Origin: Candidatus Poribacteria bacterium
GTDB taxonomy: Bacteria > Abyssobacteria > SURF-5
Direction of reading: 5' to 3'
DNA length: 42,160 nt
Assembly: GCA_016215705.1 (NCBI GenBank)
Contig: JACRIR010000263.1
Span: 1-42,160, forward strand
This document shows positions 1 to 9,486 of this stretch, one piece after another. Under the pieces are notes generated by a model. The model saw only the letters and a program-made list of their open reading frames with translations, was not told the DNA's origin and searched no databases. A program made the position numbers and the translations under genes. Numbering within the stretch: position 1 is the stretch's first letter; each line of letters starts with the position of its first letter.

Positions 1-55
1 ACTTAAAATCCCTCGGGGGGTAACCCCCGTGCCGGTTCGATTCCGGCCCTCGGCA
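1..55 (+). tRNA. tRNA-Leu (UAA), 3' part only
   Basis: The window opens inside the anticodon arm of a tRNA. Visible are an anticodon loop reading CTTAAAA (anticodon UAA at 4-6), a long variable arm with a five-base G/C stem, a T arm with stem GCCGG/CCGGC and the TTCGATT loop (31-47), and the acceptor 3' strand CCTCGGC plus discriminator A (48-55). The long variable arm and the A discriminator fit leucine. CCA is not encoded. The 5' half lies outside the window, so the acceptor pairing cannot be checked. Confidence 0.88.
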
Positions 56-82
56 CTAAGGTAGTCTTTTGGCTACCATTGA

Positions 83-108
83 AAACCGCTGCGAAAGCGC
101 CACGGTTT
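83..108 (-). terminator. Rho-independent terminator of the GNAT gene
   Basis: On the minus strand a hairpin (AAACCG paired with CGGTTT, a two-base internal mismatch, then GCG/CGC around a four-base loop) is followed by a short T run. It overlaps the TAA stop of the acetyltransferase gene. The internal mismatch makes it moderate in strength. Confidence 0.5.
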
Positions 109-568
109 ATTGAGCGATTTTCTTAGATATTCTGATCTCTTCCGGACATCCCGGGTTGTCTGTTGTGCCTCGCTGATAGACCCTGAATCCATTCTTGAAA
201 TAAAACGCGCGGGTCTGCTCATAAGGTGGATAATCGATCCCATCCCCCAGAGTATACGTCGCAATCTCGGGTATGCCCAGTTCCCTCGCCTTGCTCTCCA
301 TCTCAAGGAGCATCGTTTTTCCGATGCCCTTTCTTTGGTGGCTCTTCCTTACGCCGAGCCAGCCTATGGTCAGTTTTCCTTCGGCCACAAAGTAGGTCGC
401 GAAACCCACAGCCTGCCCCTGATCAAAAGCCAGAAAACCGTTCTGATGTTTGGCGTCTATGGGAATTGCAGCGTGGCGGGCATGCTCGTCGAACCACTCA
501 GGAAGATTATCGGCGATTCCGACGACCGCATCGCAATCATCCTGGGACAATGGCCGGATCGCTATCAT
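107..568 (-). CDS. GNAT family N-acetyltransferase
   Basis: Encodes 153 residues, the usual size of a one-domain GNAT enzyme that moves an acetyl group from acetyl-CoA to an amine. The acetyl-CoA pyrophosphate-binding motif appears near residues 93-104 as RKSHQRKGIGKTML (R/Q-x-x-G-x-G/A), preceded by the beta-strand LTIGWLGV. The late YFKNGFRVYQRG segment is the typical last GNAT strand-helix (AFYFKNGF). The substrate cannot be told from sequence. The gene is 27 bases downstream of the MFS transporter on the same strand, so the two may be cotranscribed; resistance or small-molecule modification is possible but only inferred. Confidence 0.85.
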   Translation of the reverse strand: MIAIRPLSQDDCDAVVGIADNLPEWFDEHARHAAIPIDAKHQNGFLAFDQGQAVGFATYFVAEGKLTIGWLGVRKSHQRKGIGKTMLLEMESKARELGIPEIATYTLGDGIDYPPYEQTRAFYFKNGFRVYQRGTTDNPGCPEEIRISKKIAQ

Positions 569-595
569 TCCTTTCTTTCCTCGTTCGTTCGATCA

Positions 596-1807
596 TTACC
601 CCTTAATCATGACGGACTCTCTAAGCAAGAGCGCCAGTATGATGTTTGTCGAGGCCATCGCCATCATTACGAGCAGGAACGGAGTCATCGAGCCCGATTC
701 CGTTCTGAACATGTCCATGCCGAAGATAAAGATGATGCCGGAGATTTGGCCCGACAGGGTCAGCAACCCCTGAGAAGTCGCTTCGGGCGCCGGATTCGTG
801 ATCTCAGCGCCATACTGGTACATGACCGGCCCGCCGCTCATGAAGAAGAAGCCCATAATGAAACCCGCGATTAGCAGCAGAGCATAGGTTGGTGCAAAAG
901 CCAAACCGGCCAGACCCGGCAATGTTATCACGGCGGAAAGGACAATAAACATCTTTCGCTTGCGAAGTTTGTCCGAAAGCGGTGGAATAGCAAAACATCC
1001 GGCAATACCGCCAACCATGAGAACCGCGCCCAATGTTCCTGCCTGAACACTGCTGAATCCTCTCGGGGCAATCATCTGTTCGACCCACGTCGTTATCGCA
1101 TTGAATATCCCCAGACCGGTGAAAAATATGAGGAGGAGCAGTATCATGTCGCGTTGTTTGAACACATGCTTGAGTCCTTCAAAGACCGTGGTGCGTTCGA
1201 TATCTGTTTCACCGGGGGGCGTCGCAGGCTTGTCCTTCACAAAAATCAGAAAGGACACCGAGAAGACGGCAAAGATAATGCCATAGATCCTGAGCATGCC
1301 GGGGATTCCAAAACTGTTTGTGAGATGTGGTGTCGCCGCCATCCCGACCATCATTCCTATATATTGAAAGAGGACCCCTATGCCGGTTGCAGTCGCTCGC
1401 TCATCGAGAGGGAACCACCGTGCTGCCAGTGCGGTTATGGAATTCAGGATGAACGGTTGGGCGATCGCGATTCCGATCATGGAGGCCAAGACCATGTTGT
1501 AGTTATTCCCGTAAACGCCTCTGGTAAGCGCAAAGATCCCTGCCAGAATAACGCCGAACCCAACACCTTTACGGATGCCGAAGGTGTCGATGGCCCATGA
1601 GGCCGGAATCGATACGAAAATGAAAACGATCATAAAGCTCATCGACAGAAGGCCGATCTGAAGCGGTGTGACCCCATAGTAAGTCACCGCGTCTCCGGTA
1701 ATCGGAGCAAATGTTATCCAGAGCAGTTGCATCGCTGCCTGAATGAGTGAATAGACGAACAGTACCACCCACCGATACCCATAAATCCTATACGTCGATT
1801 CTTTCAT
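596..1807 (-). CDS. Major facilitator superfamily transporter
   Basis: A 403-residue integral membrane protein with about twelve hydrophobic segments, the standard MFS size. The cytoplasmic loop between helices 2 and 3 carries the MFS signature region (DTFGIRKGVG, about residues 70-79), and an equivalent loop after helix 8 has DKLRKRKMF. The middle loop (KDKPATPPGETDIERT) separates the two six-helix halves. Substrate unknown; the general look is that of the OFA/NNP or cyanate-type anion transporters, but I cannot assign one. The ATG start is preceded by a strong AAGGAGG site ten bases upstream. A TATACT -10-like element lies about 30 bases upstream of the start, without a convincing -35. Confidence 0.85.
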   Translation of the reverse strand: MKESTYRIYGYRWVVLFVYSLIQAAMQLLWITFAPITGDAVTYYGVTPLQIGLLSMSFMIVFIFVSIPASWAIDTFGIRKGVGFGVILAGIFALTRGVYGNNYNMVLASMIGIAIAQPFILNSITALAARWFPLDERATATGIGVLFQYIGMMVGMAATPHLTNSFGIPGMLRIYGIIFAVFSVSFLIFVKDKPATPPGETDIERTTVFEGLKHVFKQRDMILLLLIFFTGLGIFNAITTWVEQMIAPRGFSSVQAGTLGAVLMVGGIAGCFAIPPLSDKLRKRKMFIVLSAVITLPGLAGLAFAPTYALLLIAGFIMGFFFMSGGPVMYQYGAEITNPAPEATSQGLLTLSGQISGIIFIFGMDMFRTESGSMTPFLLVMMAMASTNIILALLLRESVMIKG

Positions 1808-1977
1808 TCGGTTTCCTCCTTCCAGCTAGTATACACTATTCCTTTGTGCACGCTTGCATTGGTTGACCTTCAAGGGTTGCTTGATGTAGAGTGAGCCGGT
1901 GACGGCCTGCTCCGGGGCGCCATGCCGCACGGGTTCTCATAATAGGAGCGGATTTTCACGAGAGGAGGAGAGCAAGA

Positions 1978-2619
1978 ATGCCGACGACGATATGTCTCAT
2001 CCGGCACGGCCAAACAGATTGGAACAAGGAGAAGATTTTTCGAGGCAGGGCCGACGTGCCGCTGAATGAGCGTGGGCGCGCCGAGGCAAGGGCTCTTTCC
2101 CTGCATCTGGAGCACGTTGGCGCAACCGCGTGCTATTCGAGCCCGCTCAGCCGCGCGGTCGAAACCGCCGAGATAGTTGCGGCCCCGCATTCTCTGAGCG
2201 TAAAGCTCGAGGAGGGTCTCACGGACATGGATTATGGCAAGTGGCAAGGTTTGCCGGATGCCGATGCCGCCAGCCGGTTTCCGGAAATGTATCACCAATG
2301 GCATGAGACGCCGCACCGCGTGAAGTTTCCAAACGGCGAAAGCCTCGCGATGGTAAAGAAGCGCGTCATGAATTCCCTGAGCCTGATTGTATCGAGCCAT
2401 CCGGAGACAACTGTCTTCGTGACTGCTCACAGGGTTGTGTGTAAGGTGGTCATGTGTGTGTCGCTGGGATTGCCTAGTTCGGCGTTCTGGAGAATCCGGC
2501 AGGACAACTGCGCTTTCAACGTGATCGAATTTTCGGAAGATAACTCAACGGTGGCGCTGATGAATGACACATGTCACATGAGCTCCGCCGGCATTGCCCC
2601 GACTTTGGCGGATTTCTGA
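1978..2619 (+). CDS. Histidine phosphatase family protein (phosphoglycerate mutase-like)
   Basis: A 213-residue protein of the histidine phosphatase superfamily. The phospho-acceptor motif LIRHGQTDWN sits at residues 7-16 (catalytic His10). The second-strand motif YSSPLSRAVETAEIV (Arg/Glu catalytic region) is near residues 52-67, and the second catalytic His is in the VFVTAHRVVCK segment near residue 150. Members hydrolyse small phosphomonoesters (CobC alpha-ribazole phosphatase, GpmB-like sugar phosphatases); no cobalamin gene is nearby, so the substrate is open. The start follows a strong GAGGAGGAGAG ribosome-binding site. The gene runs convergently into the VWA-FHA gene with a 26-base gap. 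Confidence 0.87.
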   Translation: MPTTICLIRHGQTDWNKEKIFRGRADVPLNERGRAEARALSLHLEHVGATACYSSPLSRAVETAEIVAAPHSLSVKLEEGLTDMDYGKWQGLPDADAASRFPEMYHQWHETPHRVKFPNGESLAMVKKRVMNSLSLIVSSHPETTVFVTAHRVVCKVVMCVSLGLPSSAFWRIRQDNCAFNVIEFSEDNSTVALMNDTCHMSSAGIAPTLADF

Positions 2620-2645
2620 GCGAATACATGGTTCGCCTCTACAGG

Positions 2646-5057
2646 TCAGACACCTTGTATTTCTCCATCCCTTTCGCCTTCTTCCTTTCGTGTTTCGTCT
2701 ATTATCGTTTCTGCGCTGCTTTGACTCTGCTCGTCGAGCGCTCTGCACGACTTCAAGTGCTGGCGCTCAACGACCAGGGATATCGTGTTTCCTGACTGGT
2801 CGGCCGGGAAGAAGTAGAAACGGGAGCTATAGGGATTGTAAACCTCGGACGTGAATCCCTCCATTTCTTCACCGTCGTGGAATTGTATCTTCATATGGAC
2901 CCCGCGAATCTGAGAAGCGGGTGAGACGATCTTTCTCCCAATCTGGCCGTCGAAATCTCGAACGAAATAGACGGCCTTCAGGTCATTGAATGGAACGAAT
3001 ATTTCCTCGGTCGAGCCGGGCAATGCGTCACGCGGGAGGAGTCCGAACCCGTCGCTTTCGATATCCCACGTGGCGGGGGTCCCCTTGAGTATGCGACCGT
3101 CGAGGCATTTCACCACTATCTGCTTGAAAGGCTGCGGGTTCTCATATCGAAGCGTATATGCGCCTATCTCGATCAGGTCGCGGTCGCTCAGGGGGGTCGG
3201 TTCCTGAATCTTCTGGAGATTGACAATCACGGAATTCCGTCCGATGGGTTCGATGAAAATTCTCTTGTTTCCTTCCTGTATTTGCACGCGTATCTCGCAA
3301 TGATGCGCCGACACCGACTTGTGCGGCAAAACTACGTGCGCGTCTTTCGAACTGCCGACCGTAAGCGAATCGCGTCCGACCGATTTCCCGATGGCGCGCA
3401 GATTGACTGCCCTCTGTTTGGAACGGTCAACCGAGCCGCCCTTCAGGTGCGCCAGAACCAACTTGCCTTCGAGCGCGCTCTCAGGCCGGGACCTCAGCCA
3501 TCGGTATCCGAACGCGATTGCGGCTACCGCGAGGATGCCGATAAGGACCGGCGCCATCACTCTCTTGAACCATTTGCCAAACCATGATAACGCTCCAAAA
3601 AGCTTATTACTGGAAGCCTCGGATGCCATTACCTCTATCCGGACCTCCACCGAATCCTTCGCGAATGCGATGGCCTGCTTTGCGTCTGACAAATGAATCG
3701 CGCCCGCGATTGTCGTCGAGTGTTTGGGATGGAAGTTCTCGTTCGTGGCGACGGTGACGAGCAGTTCGCGCATGTCGTCACGTTTCTCGATACTGGTTGT
3801 AAGTGCCATCCCGTCGGGTAGCACAAGGTCAGCTTCAGCCTGAATCACAGCTTCATCCGCCGCACGGTTCGGCTTGAGCAGGACGGATTTGGTTTCTTGA
3901 AATCTTCTTCGTGGGTCGATCGGCCCAAACTCGAGCCGGTCCTCCTGGGCCACGGCCATTTGCGGCTGCCGCACAGTGACGGTTATGGGAATTTCAGAAG
4001 GCTCGATGAAAAACACCTGACCGGCGGGCGGCTTGAGTTCAAGCGTCCCGATGACAGTGCCCTCCTGCAAAGCGTCTATCTGTATTTTGATGTCAGTCTT
4101 CCATGGTTTGCCAGAGCAGTTGAATGCGGCGGGCCTGACTTCAAGAAGCGTTTTCCATGAAGGGTTGTCCCGAAACCGGGCGCTGATTCCTGTTTCAATG
4201 ACGCCCTTCGACGTGTCGCCGCGCGCAGGGAAAAACGCCAGAGAAACTGTGGCGGTATCCGAGGGGCCGCTGACCGTTCCCAAGTCAATCGAAACAGGCT
4301 CGACAAAAACTTGCGCGAAATTGAGTTGCGGTTTTTGCTCCTCGGAGCTCAGTATTCCTTTCCGAAGATCAAATGAAGAACCCTCAACCGATTTCATGAA
4401 GGCGAGCGCGTCCGGGTCAGGATTATCTCCCAGCGACAAGTAGTAGAATCGGGCGCCCATCTTTGTGAGCAGTTCGGGATATCTCTTCAGTATCTCGTCG
4501 AACGTCAGAGGCTGTGATAATTCGGTTGGAGGGTTGTTCTTGCCGTCGGTCATCAGCACGACCGTTCTCAGATGGTCAGGATTCCTGCTCTGCAGCAGGC
4601 GCAATTCCTCCATGCCTCTGTCGAGCGCTCCTGTTATGTATGTATAGTACTGATCCGGCTCGAGACCGGCGAGTTGCCGTTCGACAAGCGCCTTATCTCC
4701 TTCGGACGATATCCTTTGGCGGACCCTGAGGTCGACTTTTTCGCCAAAAGTGATGAGAACGAAATTATCTCCGAGTCTTGCGCGTTTCACGTATTCGAGG
4801 ATGGCCAGTCTTACGTCGCCGAAAATGCCTCTCATGCTCGACGATGTATCGATGAGAAATATGGTATCCTGACTCTTTTCGCTCTGGGCACAGACGACGG
4901 TATGCAGGTGGGCGAGAGAAATACAGAGGAGCAGGATGAAAGCTATTATCCTGATAATATGCTGATGTTCGGGTAAGGGTTGAGCGCTCACAGGGCTCTT
5001 TGCCCTGGATGGGCAGTTTCGGTGTTGTGCCGGATTTCTTGGCGCCAAGAAGGTCAT
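2646..5057 (-). CDS. Exported/membrane-anchored VWA and FHA domain protein
   Basis: An 803-residue protein. After a 33-residue polar lead comes a hydrophobic stretch (residues 34-57) that could be a signal peptide or anchor. A von Willebrand A domain follows (about 65-235) with a full MIDAS start, DTSSS (Asp70, Ser72, Ser74), and the LMTDG segment near 168-172. A long beta-rich region follows, then a transmembrane helix at about 500-519 and basic residues. An FHA domain lies at about 562-638 (VGSS, SAHHCEI), and a C-terminal beta domain resembling DUF6982/PilZ-like modules spans about 645-775. With the VWA part outside and the FHA part inside, it could carry a phosphothreonine-dependent signal across the membrane; this is inference. 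ATG 5057 is preferred over GTG 5063 because of AAGGTG just upstream. Confidence 0.8.
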   Translation of the reverse strand: MTFLAPRNPAQHRNCPSRAKSPVSAQPLPEHQHIIRIIAFILLLCISLAHLHTVVCAQSEKSQDTIFLIDTSSSMRGIFGDVRLAILEYVKRARLGDNFVLITFGEKVDLRVRQRISSEGDKALVERQLAGLEPDQYYTYITGALDRGMEELRLLQSRNPDHLRTVVLMTDGKNNPPTELSQPLTFDEILKRYPELLTKMGARFYYLSLGDNPDPDALAFMKSVEGSSFDLRKGILSSEEQKPQLNFAQVFVEPVSIDLGTVSGPSDTATVSLAFFPARGDTSKGVIETGISARFRDNPSWKTLLEVRPAAFNCSGKPWKTDIKIQIDALQEGTVIGTLELKPPAGQVFFIEPSEIPITVTVRQPQMAVAQEDRLEFGPIDPRRRFQETKSVLLKPNRAADEAVIQAEADLVLPDGMALTTSIEKRDDMRELLVTVATNENFHPKHSTTIAGAIHLSDAKQAIAFAKDSVEVRIEVMASEASSNKLFGALSWFGKWFKRVMAPVLIGILAVAAIAFGYRWLRSRPESALEGKLVLAHLKGGSVDRSKQRAVNLRAIGKSVGRDSLTVGSSKDAHVVLPHKSVSAHHCEIRVQIQEGNKRIFIEPIGRNSVIVNLQKIQEPTPLSDRDLIEIGAYTLRYENPQPFKQIVVKCLDGRILKGTPATWDIESDGFGLLPRDALPGSTEEIFVPFNDLKAVYFVRDFDGQIGRKIVSPASQIRGVHMKIQFHDGEEMEGFTSEVYNPYSSRFYFFPADQSGNTISLVVERQHLKSCRALDEQSQSSAETIIDETRKEEGERDGEIQGV

Positions 5058-5077
5058 TCCCACCTTTTATTCATCAC

Positions 5078-5106
5078 AGTATAGCATCCCGGCGGAGTCT
5101 TTTCAA
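5078..5106 (-). promoter_or_regulatory. Promoter of the VWA-FHA gene
   Basis: On the minus strand TTGAAA (5101-5106) and TATACT (5078-5083) are separated by 17 bases, a good sigma70-type spacing, ending about 20 bases before the start codon at 5057. Confidence 0.55.
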
Positions 5107-5163
5107 GACGCCCTTGTTTGTCGTGTCCCTTGTTTGCCGCCGCGGCCGCTTGCCGTCGCTTGC

Positions 5164-5193
5164 TTGACATGTTTGCCAACCCTATGCTACATT
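5164..5193 (+). promoter_or_regulatory. Promoter of kdsD
   Basis: TTGACA at 5164-5169 and TACATT at 5188-5193 with an 18-base spacer. It lies about 33 bases upstream of the start codon at 5226 and inside the longer possible reading frame beginning at 5118, which argues that the upstream extension is not translated. Confidence 0.6.
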
Positions 5194-5225
5194 GCGATTT
5201 GAGAAACCCAAAAGCGGAGCGAATA

Positions 5226-6179
5226 ATGCTATCAGCGATAGAACGGGCAAAGGAAGTCCTGCGGGTCGAGGGCGAGGCCGTCCTCGGTCTGAGGGAACGT
5301 GTCGGCAAGAGCTTCGAGCTGGCTGTTGACATGATCCTGAAGTGCAAAGGTCGAGTGATCCTGACGGGCATGGGGAAGCCGGGTATAATCGCCAGGAAAA
5401 TCTCTGCAACGCTTGCGAGCACGGGAACTCCCTCGCTTGCCATGCATCCCGCCGACGCCATACATGGCGACCTCGGGATGGTCACGAAGGATGACATAGT
5501 CATTGTTATCTCCAACAGCGGCAAGACCGAAGAGATTACGCGTCTCCTGCCTCTTGTGAAGAAAATAGGGGCCAGACTCATCGCGATGACAGGCGACCTT
5601 CATTCGCCTCTTTCCGAACACAGTGACTGTGTTCTCGACTGCGGCGTCGCGACCGAGGCGTGCCCTTTCAATATGGCGCCTACCGCAAGCACCACGGCGG
5701 CCCTTGCGCTCGGCGATGCTCTCGCTATCGTTCTCCTGGAAAAGCGTGACTTCCGAATCGAAGACTACGCTTTCTATCATCCGGGCGGAAGTTTGGGACG
5801 TCAGCTTCTCAAGGTTCGCGACGTGATGCGAACCGGCGAACGCAACCCGGTGATTTCAGAAGACGCGCTCGTACGCGAGGCGCTCGTTGCAACAACCCGC
5901 GCTCGAGCCGGCGCAGCCGTCATGGTCGATAAAAGAGGCCGGCTCACCGGAATTTTCACGGATGGAGACCTGAGACGCTGCCTTGAGAAAACTCCCGACC
6001 TCCTTTCAAGGCCGATCAAGGAGTATATGACCCGGGCGCCATTGGCAATCGCGGCGGACAAACTTGTCGCCGAAGCGGTCCGCGTCATAAGGGCCGAGCG
6101 CAAGAAGGATTTGCCCGTAATCGACGAACAAGGCCGACCCATTGGGTTTGTGGACGAGCAGGACTTGCTCGGAATGTGA
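5226..6179 (+). CDS. kdsD: Arabinose-5-phosphate isomerase (KpsF/GutQ/KdsD family)
   Basis: Interconverts ribulose-5-phosphate and arabinose-5-phosphate, the first step of Kdo synthesis for lipopolysaccharide. The 317 residues comprise an N-terminal SIS sugar-isomerase domain (about 30-170; GMGKPG near residue 50, HGDLGMV, SNSGKTEE) and two CBS domains (about 195-255 and 262-317), as usual for this family. The HPGGSLGR motif just before the CBS pair is highly characteristic. The open frame extends to 5118, but ATG 5226 has GGAG eight bases upstream, lies just downstream of a promoter, and gives the usual family length. Its presence indicates an LPS-type outer membrane. Confidence 0.93.
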   Translation: MLSAIERAKEVLRVEGEAVLGLRERVGKSFELAVDMILKCKGRVILTGMGKPGIIARKISATLASTGTPSLAMHPADAIHGDLGMVTKDDIVIVISNSGKTEEITRLLPLVKKIGARLIAMTGDLHSPLSEHSDCVLDCGVATEACPFNMAPTASTTAALALGDALAIVLLEKRDFRIEDYAFYHPGGSLGRQLLKVRDVMRTGERNPVISEDALVREALVATTRARAGAAVMVDKRGRLTGIFTDGDLRRCLEKTPDLLSRPIKEYMTRAPLAIAADKLVAEAVRVIRAERKKDLPVIDEQGRPIGFVDEQDLLGM

Positions 6180-6187
6180 ATCTCGTG

Positions 6188-6230
6188 GGAAAATCGGGGA
6201 CACGATGCCGCATCGTGTCCCCGATTTTCC
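6188..6230. repeat. Perfect 20-bp inverted repeat between convergent genes
   Basis: Arms at 6188-6207 and 6211-6230 are exact reverse complements of 20 bases separated by only 3 bases (CCG). It starts eight bases after the kdsD stop and ends 40 bases before the end of the convergent histidine kinase gene. There is no real T tract, so it is not a textbook terminator, though a hairpin this strong may still stop transcripts. The AATCGGGGACACG core resembles short palindromic intergenic repeats (REP-like, linked with RAYT transposases) that I recall from other genomes; that link is from memory and unproven here. Confidence 0.75.
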
Positions 6231-6270
6231 TTATCGTCCCCTTGGCGCCTGGAGGAGGGCGAATCTCCCC

Positions 6271-9189
6271 TCATGCGCTCATCACAGCGTTGATGGAATC
6301 CATTAGTTCCCGCCCGGTGAAAGGTTTCTTTACGTGCTTGTTCGGGATACGTTTGAGAAACCTGGCCGTCTCGCTATCCAGCGTATCGCCGGTCATGAAA
6401 ATCATTCTTGACGCCTGCTCAGTCTTGTCCTTGCAAAGGAGATCGTATAGCGTTCGCCCATCTATGCTGCCGGGCATTCGGAGGTCGCTCACGATGACGT
6501 CGAAACTCCGTGTGTCGAGGATTCTTCTTGCTTCTTCGCCGTTACACGCAGTCGTCACGCGAAAGTGGTTCTTTTCAAGAAGCAATTTTGTGCACTCCAA
6601 AATCTGTTCCTCATCATCGACCAACAAGATGCGCCTTGAGTCGCCACCCGCTGCATTCTCGGGCTGTGGCGGAGCATCTACGCTCAGCCGCTCTATTGAT
6701 TCAATGGGAAGTTTCACAAGGAACTTGGCTCCTGCGTGATACTGATTGTCGAGCATGATCGAGCCGCCGTGCGCCTGCACGATTCCGTAGCTCAGGCTCA
6801 GACCCAGTCCTGTTCCTTTCCCCACCGGCTTGGTTGTGACAAATGGGTCGAAGATCCTGTGCCTGATCGAGTCCGGAACGCCGGGTCCATTGTCAATGAA
6901 CTCGATGTTGATGTGATTGTCCGACGCCTCATAGGTTCGGATTTCCAGCGTCCCCCGAGCGTGGGCGTCATACATTGCGTCGAAGGCATTGTTTATGAGA
7001 TTGAGGAAGACCTGCTGCAACTGGTCGGGGTCACCCGCTGTCAAGCGCATCTTTGTGTCATAACTTCTTTTGATCTCGACATTGTTGACTTGAAAATCGT
7101 ACGACCTCAGGTCCAGTGTCTGGTCGAGCAATTGGTTCACATCCACGATGCACTTTTCGGGAGTCTTTCGCCGGGCGAAACTGAGCAGGTTTTCGACAAT
7201 CTTCTTACAGCGTTCGGCGCTGCGTTGAATTTTATGAGCCATGTCGAGAGATTTTGGAGAGAGGTCCGCGTTGATCGAGAGAAGCTGCGAATAGCCCATG
7301 ATAGCCGTCAACGGATTGTTCAACTCATGTGCAACACCCGAGACCAGTCCGCCGATTGAAGACAATTTCTCCGACTGAACGAGTTGTTTTTCCAGTTCCT
7401 TTTCCCTGGAAAGGTCGGCCATGATGAACAATGCGCCTTGAACCTCGTCGCGCTCGTTTAACATGGGAACGCCAAAAGCTTTTGCGTTAACATCTTTTTC
7501 CGTGAGTATTGTTCGAAAACTGAATATTTGTTCCTCAGCTTTTCCGTCGAGAACTCTCTGGATTACCTCTCTGATGTTGAACTTGTTGATGGCCGGATAC
7601 TCAAGAGTATTCTGTCCCAATAGGAAATCGGGAGAGGCGAAACCCAGTATCTCGGCGAAGGCGGGGTTGACGCTCGTAAAAACGCCGTTTCGGTCAGTGG
7701 TGGCAATGCCGATGGGCGCATTTCGAATGATATGTTCGTTCAGAGCCTGAAGTTCCCTTATCTGGTGTTCCGCCTCGAGTCTTTGGCGCAGATCACGCGC
7801 TATCGCCTGAACGCCGATTACCTCGCCGTCCGACTCGACCACGTTCAAGCTCGCTTCAACCGGGATTTTATCGCCGGAGATCGTCAGGAACTCCAGTTGT
7901 AGAACCGGCGTGTTCTGGTTTCCGAGCACGCACTCGTCAGCCCATCGCCGAACCCGTTCTACGTGCTCGGGCGCCACCATGTCAAACACATTCTTGCCTT
8001 GCCATTCTTCCGCTTCCAAACCACTAACTTGCGCTGCCATCTTATTGGCCGACATGATCTTTCCCGTCTTGTCGCAAATGAAGATGATGTCGTTGGCGTT
8101 TGCGAGAAGGCCTTTATGAAACTCTGAGTTCTGTTTCCATTCGATTTCCCTCTTTTTCTGATCCGTGTTGTCAAAGAAGGTATAGACTTTTCCCAGCGGA
8201 AAACCATGCGGACCTTCCACAACGCTCTTCATTGCTATGATGACCTTCTGCGGTTTCTCGCCAAGCAGGAGTTCCTGTTCTCCGTCGCTTTCACTCGAGA
8301 ACCATGTTCTGAAGAGTTCTCGCTCCTCCGCATTTCCGATTCGTTCTGCAAGCGTTTCGGCGAACTTCTTAGAGTCCAACCCATTGACCGGCCCCTTCAA
8401 ATCCAACACCTCCGTCACACTTGGATTCGATTTGACGATAGTACCGTCGAGGTCCATCACAACGATGCCAACGTAGAAGTTCTGGAATATCTGATCCATC
8501 GCGAAGGGGAGAGGCGCCATGAGCCCGTACCGTGACACTGCATATCCAATAAAGAGTGTAAAAATGAGCCCCGACGGCACCGAGAGAAGATTGAGAATCC
8601 ATGTGTCGGGAGCCGCCATAGGGACAATGATCCCCGTAAGGATTCCGGTCGCAAAGGATATGTTCAAACCGGTGCGCAGTATCTTCAGTTGCTTCTTGAC
8701 GAGAGGGTTTTGTGTTTGCCGATATCTTGACCTTATATTCGACATTCCTCGCAATACGAATGCCAGAAACAGAACCGAATAGGAGGCCAAGTACACCTGG
8801 TTAGCAGGGTACGGATCGCTTATGTGTCCCTCCAGCAGAGGAGTGCCCAGAGGAATACCGATGATGAGAGATGAAGCTGCGATGGCGGATACGACCAACC
8901 ATTTTTCTGGCGGTCTCGCCTTTGGAAGGTAGTATGTCAGAAGCGCAAAGCCCGGGGCTATCAAAAACCCGATGACGTAACTGAGATGATCCCACAGAAC
9001 TTGAAGATGCGGGATGTGCCAATTAAGAACCACAATGGCATTTGCGACGCTCCAGGAAAAAACGACTATCGTCTCGAGAAGATACGCCTGGTTCAGGCGT
9101 CGCGGAGGATCCTTCGCATACACGATCATGCCGGTAAGCAGAACGACCAGGCCGATTATGGCAGGGAAGGGCCAATAGAAGTCGTGCAT
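6271..9189 (-). CDS. Hybrid sensor histidine kinase (7TM, three PAS, HisKA, HATPase, receiver)
   Basis: A 972-residue membrane kinase. Residues 1-220 hold about seven hydrophobic helices (7TM sensor type). Three PAS-like domains follow (about 232-345, 355-470, 482-595). The dimerisation/phosphoacceptor segment has His621 in [12 protein letters not shown]. The ATPase domain shows the N box ([10 protein letters not shown], about 730-739), DNGPG near 766-770 and [11 protein letters not shown] near 790-800. The C-terminal receiver (852-972) has Asp858/Asp859, phosphoacceptor Asp902 in SDLRMPG, Thr933 and Lys955. With a fused receiver it likely feeds a phosphorelay; no output regulator is adjacent. 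The ATG at 9189 has an AAGGAGGGG site upstream; the frame extends to 9312 but that part is polar and unlike the family. Confidence 0.93.
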   Translation of the reverse strand: MHDFYWPFPAIIGLVVLLTGMIVYAKDPPRRLNQAYLLETIVVFSWSVANAIVVLNWHIPHLQVLWDHLSYVIGFLIAPGFALLTYYLPKARPPEKWLVVSAIAASSLIIGIPLGTPLLEGHISDPYPANQVYLASYSVLFLAFVLRGMSNIRSRYRQTQNPLVKKQLKILRTGLNISFATGILTGIIVPMAAPDTWILNLLSVPSGLIFTLFIGYAVSRYGLMAPLPFAMDQIFQNFYVGIVVMDLDGTIVKSNPSVTEVLDLKGPVNGLDSKKFAETLAERIGNAEERELFRTWFSSESDGEQELLLGEKPQKVIIAMKSVVEGPHGFPLGKVYTFFDNTDQKKREIEWKQNSEFHKGLLANANDIIFICDKTGKIMSANKMAAQVSGLEAEEWQGKNVFDMVAPEHVERVRRWADECVLGNQNTPVLQLEFLTISGDKIPVEASLNVVESDGEVIGVQAIARDLRQRLEAEHQIRELQALNEHIIRNAPIGIATTDRNGVFTSVNPAFAEILGFASPDFLLGQNTLEYPAINKFNIREVIQRVLDGKAEEQIFSFRTILTEKDVNAKAFGVPMLNERDEVQGALFIMADLSREKELEKQLVQSEKLSSIGGLVSGVAHELNNPLTAIMGYSQLLSINADLSPKSLDMAHKIQRSAERCKKIVENLLSFARRKTPEKCIVDVNQLLDQTLDLRSYDFQVNNVEIKRSYDTKMRLTAGDPDQLQQVFLNLINNAFDAMYDAHARGTLEIRTYEASDNHINIEFIDNGPGVPDSIRHRIFDPFVTTKPVGKGTGLGLSLSYGIVQAHGGSIMLDNQYHAGAKFLVKLPIESIERLSVDAPPQPENAAGGDSRRILLVDDEEQILECTKLLLEKNHFRVTTACNGEEARRILDTRSFDVIVSDLRMPGSIDGRTLYDLLCKDKTEQASRMIFMTGDTLDSETARFLKRIPNKHVKKPFTGRELMDSINAVMSA

Positions 9190-9486
9190 GCGAGAAATTC
9201 CCCCCTCCTTAGCAGTCTTTCTACTCCGGCGACTTAACTCACTCCGGGCGCTTCCCTCGGGCGAAATCTGTGCGCCATTGTTCCCTATTTGGCGCAATGT
9301 GACTGCGACCATCGAATCCCGCGTTCATAATATCTTGGAACGCAATGAGTTGCTAATATTCCTCCAGTGTCGTCTCGAAAGGCCGATCTCACTGAAGAGC
9401 AAAACTCTTGCCAACAAGAAGTGCTCGCGTGTCGTGGCGCCCTATCAGTGTGCATCAGCGTTCATCTGATGCCAACAAGTATTTTA
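9190..9486. other. Intergenic stretch upstream of the histidine kinase
   Basis: About 300 bases with no convincing gene. It separates the kinase start from the end of the ABC permease on the same strand. A TATTAT element on the minus strand near 9329-9334 could serve as a -10 for the kinase, but the matching -35 is poor. Confidence 0.5.

Noticed and set aside
5118-5225. Upstream extension of the kdsD reading frame
   Set aside because: A promoter lies inside it, and the family start and Shine-Dalgarno match ATG 5226.
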